A stretch of 64,000 nucleotides of DNA. Source: Levilactobacillus namurensis DSM 19117. Its GTDB lineage: Bacteria; Bacillota; Bacilli; Lactobacillales; Lactobacillaceae. The stretch spans positions 1 through 64,000 of the forward strand of contig NZ_AZDT01000016.1 of the NCBI RefSeq assembly GCF_001434785.1, in the 5' to 3' direction. The notes beneath the pieces are model-generated. The model worked only from the letters and a program-made list of their open reading frames with translations, searched no databases and had not been told where the DNA came from. The position numbers and the translations under genes are program-made. The first letter of the stretch is position 1, and every line of letters begins with the position of its first letter. Positions 37,848 through 45,516 of this stretch are shown piece by piece.

Positions 37848-38076
37848 GAACCGTCCTAATGGCGAATCATGTTCCGCCATGGTTACGCAACTGTAAGCCG
37901 TGAGGACGGTCAGACAAGGCTCAGCCGTAAAATTTTCCTTGGTGAGCGTTCTTCAGCTCGCCTAGGAAAAGGCCAAGCTTGGAGACCTGCACTGGGGGCT
38001 CCAAGTTGTGCCCACGGCGTTCTAGCCTTGTCTGGCCGTCCGGTAAGGCGGATGACCATCACAACGGTTGGTTTTT
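37848..38076 (+). ncRNA. Structured RNA B: Lacto-usp-like RNA upstream of the usp operon
   Basis: About 229 bases with exceptional base pairing. An 18-bp helix without a bulge (37904-37921 with 38024-38041; 17 Watson-Crick pairs and one G-U) encloses two hairpins, 37933-37970 (15 bp, one mismatch) and 37978-38005 (CTTGGAG/CTCCAAG). Outside it, CCGCC/GGCGG and AACCG/CGGTT (37849-37853 with 38065-38069) close the RNA, and a short T run ends it. The published Lacto-usp motif lies upstream of a hypothetical gene plus usp in lactobacilli, the arrangement here, and was suggested to be a 6S RNA. I could not tell whether that motif is RNA A or B. Confidence 0.6.
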
Positions 38077-38134
38077 ACAGAACTAATCTCAGGATATTTC
38101 TTTTGGCGATACTAAGCGTGCTCAGCCCCCGTGT

Positions 38135-38163
38135 TTGACTTAGAACCCGAAAAACCGCATACT
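38135..38163 (+). promoter_or_regulatory. Promoter of the small membrane protein gene
   Basis: TTGACT (38135-38140), 17-bp spacer, CATACT (38158-38163), 36 bases before the ATG. It separates the coding unit from RNA B. Confidence 0.6.
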
Positions 38164-38198
38164 TAAGCGTCACTATTTTTAAGGAGGAACTCAGACCC

Positions 38199-38486
38199 AT
38201 GGTTATCACCATTCTTATGATTCTTTACACCCTACTCTCATTCGGCATCGGGTGGTACTTCTATAGCCACCGACGCCGACCATTCTTAGTTTTTCATCCG
38301 GAAAACACGCCCGCTCTCAGCCACGTTCTCAGCGGCGGCGGAATTGTGCTCATGGTGATTGGCCTCATTTCGGCTGTCGCAACCATTCTAAACAACACCA
38401 TCTTCATTTCCGTCATTCTACTGGTTGGTGTCATCGCCATTATTAGCATCCAGTTAATCCTAGTGCATTGGTTCCCTAAGGGGTAA
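38199..38486 (+). CDS. Small membrane protein of unknown function
   Basis: 95 aa with three hydrophobic helices (about residues 3-17, 42-63 and 68-88) and a short basic loop (YSHRRRPF). No family recognised. The ATG follows AAGGAGGAACTCAGACCC, a strong but slightly distant ribosome site, and the composition is like that of real membrane proteins. It precedes uspA by 97 bases on the same strand and follows RNA B, so it occupies the position of the 'hypothetical gene' described for Lacto-usp loci. Confidence 0.75.
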   Translation: MVITILMILYTLLSFGIGWYFYSHRRRPFLVFHPENTPALSHVLSGGGIVLMVIGLISAVATILNNTIFISVILLVGVIAIISIQLILVHWFPKG

Positions 38487-38583
38487 CCGGTTCCAAATTT
38501 TCACCTAATTTCTGCCATTTTACTTTTTATTTCAGTGTAAATAACGTATCATGAAAGTATCAAGTAATGAGAGGTGAATAATT

Positions 38584-39063
38584 ATGTTACAACAATACAA
38601 GCACATTTTAGTTCCCGTTGACGGTTCCTACGAAGCCGAATTAGCCTTCAAGAAAGCCGTAGCGGTCGCTAAACGTAACGATGCTGATTTACATCTCGTT
38701 CACGTTGTCGATACCCGCGCTTTTCAGAACATCTCGAGCTTCGACACCAGTATGGTGGAACAAGTGACCGAGACGGCTAAGAAGACCCTCGATAAGTACG
38801 TTGCCGATGCCAAGGCCGATGGCTTAGATAAGATCGATTACGCCATCGAATACGGGGCACCTAAGACTATCATCGCTCGGGACGTCCCACGGGATAACGA
38901 TACCGACTTGATCATGATTGGGGCTACCGGGTTGAACGCGGTTGAACGGCTCTTAATCGGATCCGTGACCGAATACGTTACTCGGACGGCTGTTTGCGAC
39001 GTGATCGTGGTACGGACTGACTTGCAAAACAAGCCCGCTAAGGCGACCCGCCCTGAAAATTAA
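38584..39063 (+). CDS. uspA: Universal stress protein (UspA family)
   Basis: Cytoplasmic stress protein with a single Usp domain of 159 aa. The N-terminal ILVPVDGSYEAELAFKKA and the nucleotide-binding GATGLNAVERLLIGSVTEY (G-2x-G-9x-G-S) identify it as the ATP-binding subtype. The ribosome site is GAGAGGTG before ATG. It ends in a strong terminator. Proximity to structured RNAs suggests growth-phase or stress-linked expression, which is an inference. Confidence 0.93.
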   Translation: MLQQYKHILVPVDGSYEAELAFKKAVAVAKRNDADLHLVHVVDTRAFQNISSFDTSMVEQVTETAKKTLDKYVADAKADGLDKIDYAIEYGAPKTIIARDVPRDNDTDLIMIGATGLNAVERLLIGSVTEYVTRTAVCDVIVVRTDLQNKPAKATRPEN

Positions 39064-39080
39064 CCAGCTATTATTCCATC

Positions 39081-39113
39081 AAGTCACACTGCTTCGGCGG
39101 TGTGGCTTTTTTT
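39081..39113 (+). terminator. Terminator after uspA
   Basis: Stem AAGTCACACTGC / GCGGTGTGGCTT capped by a TTCG tetraloop, followed by seven T. Confidence 0.92.
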
Positions 39114-39178
39114 GACGCCACTAAAATAAGCCGCTGACCCCGTAACGGATCAACGACTCCCTTAAAAGCTGGCTCAAT

Positions 39179-40030
39179 TTATTCAACTAAGGCCTGTTGA
39201 TGGGCCAAACGCTGTTGTAACGCCACGTTGTGGGTCACCAGCGCCAAGGTCTTGGCAATCGTAAAGTTCCGTCTAGCCGCCGGCGTTGCTAACAAGGCTG
39301 TCTCCGCCTCACCCTTTAATTCATACAAAACATCGATTAAGTACAGGGACGCCTGTTGCTTGACCACCCGAAGTGCCGCCTCAGCGTTCTCATTGACCAA
39401 TTGCGGTTGCTCCAGCTTTAAGTAGAGTTGCGCAATCTGGTAACGGGCCCAAATCAATCGACAAAATTCTTCCTTCTCATGCCACTCATAGTTCTCGAGG
39501 TAAGTCATCGCTTCTCGCAAATAATAATGGGCCTTCTCGTACTCGTTCCGGTCTAAGTAGGCCGCCGCCATCCCCACATTTCCAACGATGGCATAGAGGT
39601 CCCAAGGCATCCGGTAAGAACGGTGTAATAAGAGGTTAAAATGAAAAATAGCTTCCCCCGAACGATGATGGGCCCGTAATTCTACAAATCCCCGGTAGTA
39701 ATGGTAGCGTTCTCGGTCGAAAGCATTTTGAACGCTGCCCATATCCAGTTGATCGATCAACTGACTGGCATGGTCATAGTCATCGGCACGGACGGCTAAG
39801 GAGATCCGGTCGAATTGTTCATCCAGACTACTCCCTACGCCCGCTAAGATATCATCCAATGACACGTTCAACCGTCGACAAATCTGGAGAATGATCTTAA
39901 TACTAGGTACCTTGTTTCGCTTCTCCATCAAACTAACCGTTGCTTGCGTACAAATCCCACTGGCCAACTCCTGTTGCGACAAATTTTTCTGCTTACGATA
40001 TTGCTTTACCTTATCCCCTAATAAGCGCAT
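39179..40030 (-). CDS. HTH-TPR transcriptional regulator (PlcR/Rgg-like architecture)
   Basis: 283 aa. An N-terminal XRE-type helix-turn-helix (residues 6-60: KQYRKQKNLSQQELASGICTQATVSLMEK) is followed by an all-helical TPR-like region. That arrangement is typical of peptide-sensing RNPP or Rgg-type regulators in Firmicutes. No secreted pheromone-like peptide gene with a ribosome site is obvious on either side. It is a single gene between uspA (convergent) and the GDPD gene. Target and ligand are unknown; the fold could also be a stress regulator without a peptide signal. Confidence 0.85.
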   Translation of the reverse strand: MRLLGDKVKQYRKQKNLSQQELASGICTQATVSLMEKRNKVPSIKIILQICRRLNVSLDDILAGVGSSLDEQFDRISLAVRADDYDHASQLIDQLDMGSVQNAFDRERYHYYRGFVELRAHHRSGEAIFHFNLLLHRSYRMPWDLYAIVGNVGMAAAYLDRNEYEKAHYYLREAMTYLENYEWHEKEEFCRLIWARYQIAQLYLKLEQPQLVNENAEAALRVVKQQASLYLIDVLYELKGEAETALLATPAARRNFTIAKTLALVTHNVALQQRLAHQQALVE

Positions 40031-40359
40031 CTAATTTCTCCCTTGTCGATAAGCCTCTGCTTTTCTATCACTCATTGATAAAATCCGAACGATTGAGAAC
40101 CAGGCTGGCGATTGGTGACCACCCATCATCCCCCTTTTTCTCGAATAGTTCTCCCCAAGCCGGTTCGTTATTTTATCTTTAAATATAATAATAAGTGATT
40201 TAACGGGAAACACAAGTAATAAACTGCTAGATTAAGGAACTCTAATCTGTCTATACCATTTTTTCATTTAGCTGTTAGTAAAGTCACCGTTACGAAACTA
40301 TTTTTACATAACCTTTACAATTGTTCGTCCTTAACCCATTTAGCTACTTATCCATTAAC
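40031..40359. other. AT-rich intergenic region without a gene
   Basis: 329 bases between the HTH-TPR gene and the GDPD gene. It is AT-rich with promoter-like stretches on the minus strand (around 40165-40200) and a small AGATTA/TAATCT hairpin (about 40232-40251). I see no credible gene, RNA or operator. Confidence 0.6.
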
Positions 40360-41955
40360 TTATATGTAACTAAGGGTAAAGTTCCACAAGATTGCCCAAT
40401 AGGCCTGCTGAGGGCGTTGCCGCACTACTCTGCGCAATTCGGCTAACTCATTCGTGATCTGGCCATCCGCCCCCAACGCCCAAAGGGTGGTCATGGCAAG
40501 CGGCTGGTCCGGGGTCCATAAATAGGCCGTCGCGTGTTGCTGGTGGGCCGCCAAGATGAACTGATCACTCACCGATAATCGCTGAAACGAGTAGAAGTCC
40601 GCGGGCACGGAGCGTGGATCGACCCAGTTGAAGGGCGTAATGTACCCCGTCCGCAACTGCGGGCACCGCTGGCGCAAAGTCGCGACCACTCGATAGTCCA
40701 GCGAATGTACTGCTGAGCCATCGCGACGCAGGCGCTTCCCGTACTGGCGGGCAAACCGCGCTGCCATTCCCGGTGAATCCTGCGGCGTGGTCTTCAGTTC
40801 CACTAGTAGCGGCTGGTGAAGATCCTCCGCCACCTTCAAGTACCGTTGCCAACTGACTAGTCGACCCGTCTGCCCCTGTTCATGGAGGGGTAAACCCACT
40901 AAAGCACGCAACGGCCGCTGGGCCGGCCGGACATCCCGGCCAGTCAGCGCTTGTAACGATTCATCGTGTAACACGACCCACTGGTGGTCTTGGGTCTCAT
41001 GCAGGTCCATTTCCACGTACTGCGGGTGTTCGGCATGAACAGCCCGTAGCGCCCCTAGCGTGTTCTGTACCCCGCGATGATGATCGACGCCCCGGTGACT
41101 GATCAGGGTCGTGGCTCCCAACCGCGGGCTGGTCATGGTCTGCATCACAACGGCACCGCTAACGACCAGCCAGACCACCCCCAAGCTTAACGTCCACCAG
41201 CGATAATGGTTATCTTTCTTGATCGACGCGGCTAACTTCGGCTGGCCCACCCAACTCCAAGCCAGAGTCGTGCTGCCCAAGAGACTAGCGACGGTGAAGC
41301 CCAGTAAAATGAGCAATAAGGAGCCAGCCGTCACCCAACGAATTGTTAGTAACGTTGCCCGCTGATCCAGCCAATAATTACCCCAGATGATGCCCCCGCT
41401 CATCAGGAGCCACACCGCTAATAGGCCTACCTGAACACCCACGGCGGCTAACATTTGTAAGGGCGTTCCCCGTCGATTACGGGGGGTTATTCGCAAGTGC
41501 TGCGGTCCCCAGAGCAGTCCCCACCCCAAGATGCCCAGATAAATCAACGCCGCGACCACCAGAAACGGTCGCCGGTTCAACGTAACCCAGTTCACCACGT
41601 GAGCGTCCATGGGTAACCGGACCCAAAAACGGCTGCTTAATCCCCAGAGCCCCCATGGCAATGCTAAAATACCACCGCCAATGACCAGCCCTGTCCAGGC
41701 CCGCCAGTGTCGCCTAGGCCGCCACGCGACGCTTAACTCCGGACACCAAGCTTGTAACAGACACCACCATTGCCGACCGGCCCAGATTAGCGTAAATAGG
41801 CTTAAAACGACTGTGAGTGGCTGCCACCCTGGAAAACGACCCAACCACCGCAAACTACCTAACGCGCCCACAAGGAGTAGCCAGCCCCCTAAAACGCGAG
41901 GGGTTCGCCAACCCCAGAACCACGCGCGTTTCAATTCTGTGAATCCCGTGCTCAT
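40360..41955 (-). CDS. Membrane-anchored glycerophosphodiester phosphodiesterase
   Basis: The N-terminal ~290 residues hold about eight hydrophobic helices (GDPD membrane domain), and the C-terminal ~240 the catalytic GDPD barrel. Catalytic motifs are ISHRG, EMDLHETQDHQWVVLHD (Glu, Asp and His) and LLVELKT. 531 aa. It probably cleaves glycerophosphodiesters from lipids or from glycerol-phosphate teichoic acid at the cell surface. It is unusually Trp-rich in the membrane part. The terminator at 41974-42005 separates it from ddl. Confidence 0.88.
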   Translation of the reverse strand: MSTGFTELKRAWFWGWRTPRVLGGWLLLVGALGSLRWLGRFPGWQPLTVVLSLFTLIWAGRQWWCLLQAWCPELSVAWRPRRHWRAWTGLVIGGGILALPWGLWGLSSRFWVRLPMDAHVVNWVTLNRRPFLVVAALIYLGILGWGLLWGPQHLRITPRNRRGTPLQMLAAVGVQVGLLAVWLLMSGGIIWGNYWLDQRATLLTIRWVTAGSLLLILLGFTVASLLGSTTLAWSWVGQPKLAASIKKDNHYRWWTLSLGVVWLVVSGAVVMQTMTSPRLGATTLISHRGVDHHRGVQNTLGALRAVHAEHPQYVEMDLHETQDHQWVVLHDESLQALTGRDVRPAQRPLRALVGLPLHEQGQTGRLVSWQRYLKVAEDLHQPLLVELKTTPQDSPGMAARFARQYGKRLRRDGSAVHSLDYRVVATLRQRCPQLRTGYITPFNWVDPRSVPADFYSFQRLSVSDQFILAAHQQHATAYLWTPDQPLAMTTLWALGADGQITNELAELRRVVRQRPQQAYWAILWNFTLSYI

Positions 41956-41973
41956 TCGCTACTCGCCTCCATG

Positions 41974-42005
41974 AAAAAAGCCGCTGGGAAAATCCCACCG
42001 GCTTT
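41974..42005 (-). terminator. Terminator after ddl
   Basis: Stem AAAGCCGGTGGGA / TCCCAGCGGCTTT (one mismatch, TTT loop) followed on the minus strand by TTTTTTCAT. Confidence 0.88.
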
Positions 42006-42015
42006 CGTTGATTGC

Positions 42016-43158
42016 TTACTTTTGCTTAGGTTGATAAGTTGAAGCGGCGGAATTATCACTCAACGGAATAAAGTCATAAGCTAATTGATCCTGACGGTTA
42101 AACTCAGCAATCGCTAAGTCGATTAACCGGTCAATCAGATCCGCATAACTGATGCCTGAGGCTTCCCATAGTTGTGGGTACAGACTGATGTTGGTAAAGC
42201 CTGGCAAGGTGTTCACCTCACCCACGTACGGCACGCCGTCCTTAGAAACTAAGTAATCGATTCGCGCCATCCCCGTTAAGCCCAGGGCAGCATAGGTCTT
42301 GAGTCCCATGTCCGTGATCTCTTGCGTGAGCTGATCATCCAACTTGACGGGTACTTCGAACGTCACCCCGCTGGCGTCAACGAACTTATTGTTATAGTCG
42401 TAGAAGACATCCTGCTTAGGAACCCGAATTGCTCCCAACTTGGAAGCTTGGGGCTGTTCGTTCCCCAGAATAGAAATTTCCACTTCTTCTGGGCCGGCAA
42501 TCGTCTCTTCAACCAAGACCTTGTAGTCGTACCGGAAGGCATCTGCCATGCCATCGATGTACTCCTGTTGGTTGGTCGCCATATGAATCCCAATGGAGGA
42601 ACCTTGGTTAGCTGGCTTAATGAAGACGTCCGTCCCCAGCTCGGCTTGGACCGTGGTGTAATCGTAGTGGTCCCGGTTAGCCGGCGTCACCACCACGTAC
42701 TTGGTGTTCCGGATACCGTTCGCCGTCAAGACCTGCTTTGTCCGATCCTTATCGAAGGCCGTCGCTGATGCCAAGACGCCACTCCCCACATAAGGCTTTT
42801 TCAATAAGCGGAAAAGCCCCTGGATCGTACCGTCTTCACCCAGATTACCGTGAATAATCGGGAAGAAAACATCAATATCCTTCGCTTGGGATAGGTTCCA
42901 AATGGGTGCCAATGGATTAGAAGCATCTACCTTCGCTTGTTCCTCTGCCGCTACCGTCCCCTCATCTTCACCATTGAAGACTCGGCGGGAAGCCGCGTCA
43001 CTTAACACGAACCCATCGCGGGTCAATAAGAACAGACTCACATCATAATGGGTCTTATCCATCGCATCGTAAATGTTGTGTGCGGAACGCTTGGAAACAT
43101 CGTGTTCCGAGGAATTGCCACCGAATAGTAAACCTACGTGTAACTTATTTTTTTCCAT
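42016..43158 (-). CDS. ddl: D-alanine--D-alanine/D-lactate ligase (Phe-type Ddl)
   Basis: ATP-grasp enzyme making the terminal depsipeptide or dipeptide of the peptidoglycan stem. Features: LLFGGNSSEHDVS N-terminus, KPANQGSSIGIH, YVGEVNTLPGFT. At the site of E. coli DdlB Tyr216 (DYEAKY) this protein has Phe (DYNNKF; F259). In Leuconostoc and vancomycin-resistant lactobacilli this Phe marks enzymes that add D-lactate. 380 aa from ATG at 43158; an ATG four codons earlier is possible. Predicted consequence: D-Ala-D-Lac termini and intrinsic glycopeptide resistance. Confidence 0.95.
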   Translation of the reverse strand: MEKNKLHVGLLFGGNSSEHDVSKRSAHNIYDAMDKTHYDVSLFLLTRDGFVLSDAASRRVFNGEDEGTVAAEEQAKVDASNPLAPIWNLSQAKDIDVFFPIIHGNLGEDGTIQGLFRLLKKPYVGSGVLASATAFDKDRTKQVLTANGIRNTKYVVVTPANRDHYDYTTVQAELGTDVFIKPANQGSSIGIHMATNQQEYIDGMADAFRYDYKVLVEETIAGPEEVEISILGNEQPQASKLGAIRVPKQDVFYDYNNKFVDASGVTFEVPVKLDDQLTQEITDMGLKTYAALGLTGMARIDYLVSKDGVPYVGEVNTLPGFTNISLYPQLWEASGISYADLIDRLIDLAIAEFNRQDQLAYDFIPLSDNSAASTYQPKQK

Positions 43159-43231
43159 GATGTCACTCATCCTATCGTATAGTTTTCGGTTAGCCTTCAG
43201 TATACCATTTCTGATAAAATCTGCCTACAAA

Positions 43232-44206
43232 CTACGCCAAAAAATCAATGGCTGCGGATAAATACGTTCGAATCTGGGGAGCTAAATCCCGGTGGAGCTG
43301 CAAGGCATCCAGTAAACGCTGCCGATTGTAGTAGCGATTCCAGCCCGCCGACGTTTCCGTCGACCGCCGCTGTAAGGCAACCTGACGCCGCCACTGCTTC
43401 AAGGCCGCCACACACGCGTCCGTGTACAGTGGATGGCGGTTGGTCAATGACACTAGATAATTGCTCATCCGGGTAGTCTCACCATAAATCAACGGTGTCG
43501 CTAACCGTTTAAACCGCTCAATAAACGTCATCATCAAGAAGAGTTTATCAGCCCGGGGAATCACCGTATTATCGTTCAAAGCTGTCACTAAAGCGGTCAC
43601 CGACGTGAAAGCGTGAGCCCATCCCTGACCGTTGATGAACCCCCGCGTATCGGTCTCCAAACACAGGTACGTCGCAATCTGAATCACCACCCGATCATAG
43701 TCAATCTGGAATAATTGGGGATGGCCCTGACCGTAGTGCAGTACCGTGGCTAAAAAGGACGTGGTCGTTGACCGACCAAAAACGGCTTGGTTAGCGGGTT
43801 CTAAGATGTGCGCGAACAGCCGGTGGTCGGCTAATAGTTGCTCAGTCAACCACTGGAGCTGCTCCGAGGTAAACGTATCAGCTTCCAGTGCATCATACAG
43901 CGTAAAATGAACGCCCGTATAGCGGACCCGCGGGTCGACCGAGCGCAGGTGATCCAACAGCTGGCTTAGTTCTGCCAGTGAGACCGTTGCCGGTTGGTCA
44001 GCCGCTAACCGTTGATGAATCTGGTCTAAGAGCTCTTCGATACCATCTTGATCATCCGGAAAGTCAATGGCGGTACGGCGGTGCCGCTGTAGACCATCCA
44101 TCAGTTGCCCCAGGCGATCCCCCAACGATTGGTAGACCTCCCCGTGACGCAGCTGATCATTGAGCGCCCGTAAATTTGCTTGTAACGTCCTTATCTGTTC
44201 GTCCAT
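43232..44206 (-). CDS. DUF2785 family protein
   Basis: Cytoplasmic all-helical protein, 324 aa, from ATG at 44206 (GGAGG 6 bases upstream). The region TYLCLETDTRGFINGQGWAHAFTSVTALVTAL resembles the DUF2785 signature. The N-terminal ~90 residues are helical and charged. No signal or membrane segment. It is 30 bases downstream of the SPFH gene, so it may share its promoter. Function unknown; family assignment is by recognition of the RGWAH-like motif only. Confidence 0.7.
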   Translation of the reverse strand: MDEQIRTLQANLRALNDQLRHGEVYQSLGDRLGQLMDGLQRHRRTAIDFPDDQDGIEELLDQIHQRLAADQPATVSLAELSQLLDHLRSVDPRVRYTGVHFTLYDALEADTFTSEQLQWLTEQLLADHRLFAHILEPANQAVFGRSTTTSFLATVLHYGQGHPQLFQIDYDRVVIQIATYLCLETDTRGFINGQGWAHAFTSVTALVTALNDNTVIPRADKLFLMMTFIERFKRLATPLIYGETTRMSNYLVSLTNRHPLYTDACVAALKQWRRQVALQRRSTETSAGWNRYYNRQRLLDALQLHRDLAPQIRTYLSAAIDFLA

Positions 44207-44236
44207 CAAAATCCTCCAGACCAAACCTCGTGATCC

Positions 44237-45091
44237 TTAATCGTCAACTTTTCCCGTATTGATTACGGGTTGGGAACCCCGTTCATTAATGATTGAGACC
44301 ATCATGTTATTAATCAATTGCAATTTCTGATTATCGGTCAGTTCCAAATTGGTTTCCGCCGATAACCGGCTAATGGCACCTTCAGTGATCGAGACGGCCC
44401 CTTCCACGATGATTTTACGGGCCGACAGGATTGCTTGTGACTGCTGACGCTGTAACATTGCCGAAGCAATTTCAGTCGCATAGGCCAGGTGCGTCAGCCG
44501 AGTCTCAACCACTTCGACCCCCGCGACATCCAACCGCTCCTGAAGTTCTTCCGTTAAATGGTTAGACACTTCCGTGGGATTACTCCGTAGCGTCAACGCT
44601 TGATGGTCGCCAAAATTATCGTAAGCGTATTCGGACGCAACGTGGCGAATAGCCGATTCGCTTTGAATCTCCACGAACTGTTCGTAGTCTTCGACGGCGA
44701 ACAAGGCCTTACTGGTATCCACCACCTTGAAGACGATCACGGCGGCAATCTCCACCGGATTTCCTTGTAGGTCGTTGACCTTCAAGATAGCACTGTTAAA
44801 GTTACGAACCCGCAACGAAACCGTTGCCTTATTGGTCAACGGAATCGTCAAGTACAGGCCGGCTTCCCGAATCGTTCCGACGTAACGTCCAAAGAACGTT
44901 AAGACTTTCGATTGGTTGGGCCCAACGATAGTCAAGCTGCTGGCACCCAATAATCCCACGATAATTAAGAGGGTTCCTAAAATCGCCATGCCCATTCCCT
45001 GGAACACCAGTAAGCCACCCCCTGCCAGTAGCACCAGGACTAGCAACAAGCCTAGGTAGCCGTTAATGTGAAACACGTTTTTTTCCGTCAT
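44237..45091 (-). CDS. SPFH/Band 7 (flotillin/prohibitin-like) membrane protein
   Basis: 284 aa. Two N-terminal hydrophobic helices (about 10-30 and 31-52) precede an SPFH domain (VGPNQSKVLTFFGRYVGTI, VVFKVVDTSKALFAV). Long helical segments follow (TEIASAMLQRQQSQAILSARKIIVEGAVS), the part that oligomerises into membrane rings. Start chosen at ATG 45091, 8 bases after GGAG; a GTG three codons earlier is less likely. Likely organises membrane microdomains or binds a protease; no NfeD partner is adjacent. Confidence 0.88.
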   Translation of the reverse strand: MTEKNVFHINGYLGLLLVLVLLAGGGLLVFQGMGMAILGTLLIIVGLLGASSLTIVGPNQSKVLTFFGRYVGTIREAGLYLTIPLTNKATVSLRVRNFNSAILKVNDLQGNPVEIAAVIVFKVVDTSKALFAVEDYEQFVEIQSESAIRHVASEYAYDNFGDHQALTLRSNPTEVSNHLTEELQERLDVAGVEVVETRLTHLAYATEIASAMLQRQQSQAILSARKIIVEGAVSITEGAISRLSAETNLELTDNQKLQLINNMMVSIINERGSQPVINTGKVDD

Positions 45092-45151
45092 ATCGCCCAC
45101 TCCATTTCTATCACGATACCTCTATTATACCCGACAACCCCTGAAACCACT

Positions 45152-45190
45152 AAAAAACCGGCTAATCTCCGTAGAGAATAACCGGTTTTT
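45152..45190 (-). terminator. Terminator after the GcvH-like gene
   Basis: Stem AAAAACCGGTTATTCTC / GAGATTAGCCGGTTTTT (mismatched near the apex, loop TACG), ending in TTTTTT on the minus strand. Confidence 0.85.
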
Positions 45191-45197
45191 CAATGAC

Positions 45198-45500
45198 TTA
45201 GTCTTCTTGAACGTCAACAAACCAAGCAGCATCAGTGTCACTGCCGTTTAACGCGTCAAAGCTATCAGCCAAGGCTGGGTTAACAGCCGTTACTTTACCC
45301 GTAACAGGACTTGGAATATCAGAGACCGCCTTGTCAGCTTCCACGCTCAAAAGGTTCTCGCCCTTCTTCACTTGGTCCCCAACGGCCGGCAACTTAGCGA
45401 ACTTAACCGTTCCCAATTCGTCTTGGCCCTCAGTGGTCAACCCAATCCGCGTACCATCGTTTGTAGCCTTCGTCCAGAAATACTTAACCATTTCACTCAT
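45198..45500 (-). CDS. GcvH-like lipoyl carrier protein
   Basis: 100 aa, a compact GcvH fold. The lipoylation Lys is K57 in SVEADKAVSDI. It is shorter than classical GcvH (~125-130 aa). None of gcvP, gcvT or a lipoate ligase lies in the window. In Firmicutes free-standing GcvH can pass lipoyl groups to 2-oxoacid dehydrogenases, so this may be a lipoyl relay rather than a glycine-cleavage part. It sits 17 bases after rodA and ends in its own terminator. Confidence 0.87.
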   Translation of the reverse strand: MSEMVKYFWTKATNDGTRIGLTTEGQDELGTVKFAKLPAVGDQVKKGENLLSVEADKAVSDIPSPVTGKVTAVNPALADSFDALNGSDTDAAWFVDVQED

Positions 45501-45516
45501 GATTTCATAATCTCCT

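Noticed and set aside
37848-38076. RNA B as tmRNA, RNase P RNA, SRP RNA, or an M-box, cobalamin or c-di-AMP riboswitch
   Set aside because: Conserved cores of these classes (for example GAGGAAAGUCC of RNase P, the SRP GGUCAGG...GGAAGGAAGCAGCC) are absent.
37869-38138. 89-codon frame across structured RNA B
   Set aside because: Follows the paired arms of the RNA, has no ribosome site and no protein-like composition.
40031-40213. 60-codon minus-strand frame ending at the HTH-TPR start, considered as a pheromone gene
   Set aside because: GTG start without a Shine-Dalgarno, composition not like a secreted peptide, and it overlaps the likely promoter.
42322-42768. 148-codon plus-strand frame
   Set aside because: Antisense to ddl, no start signals.
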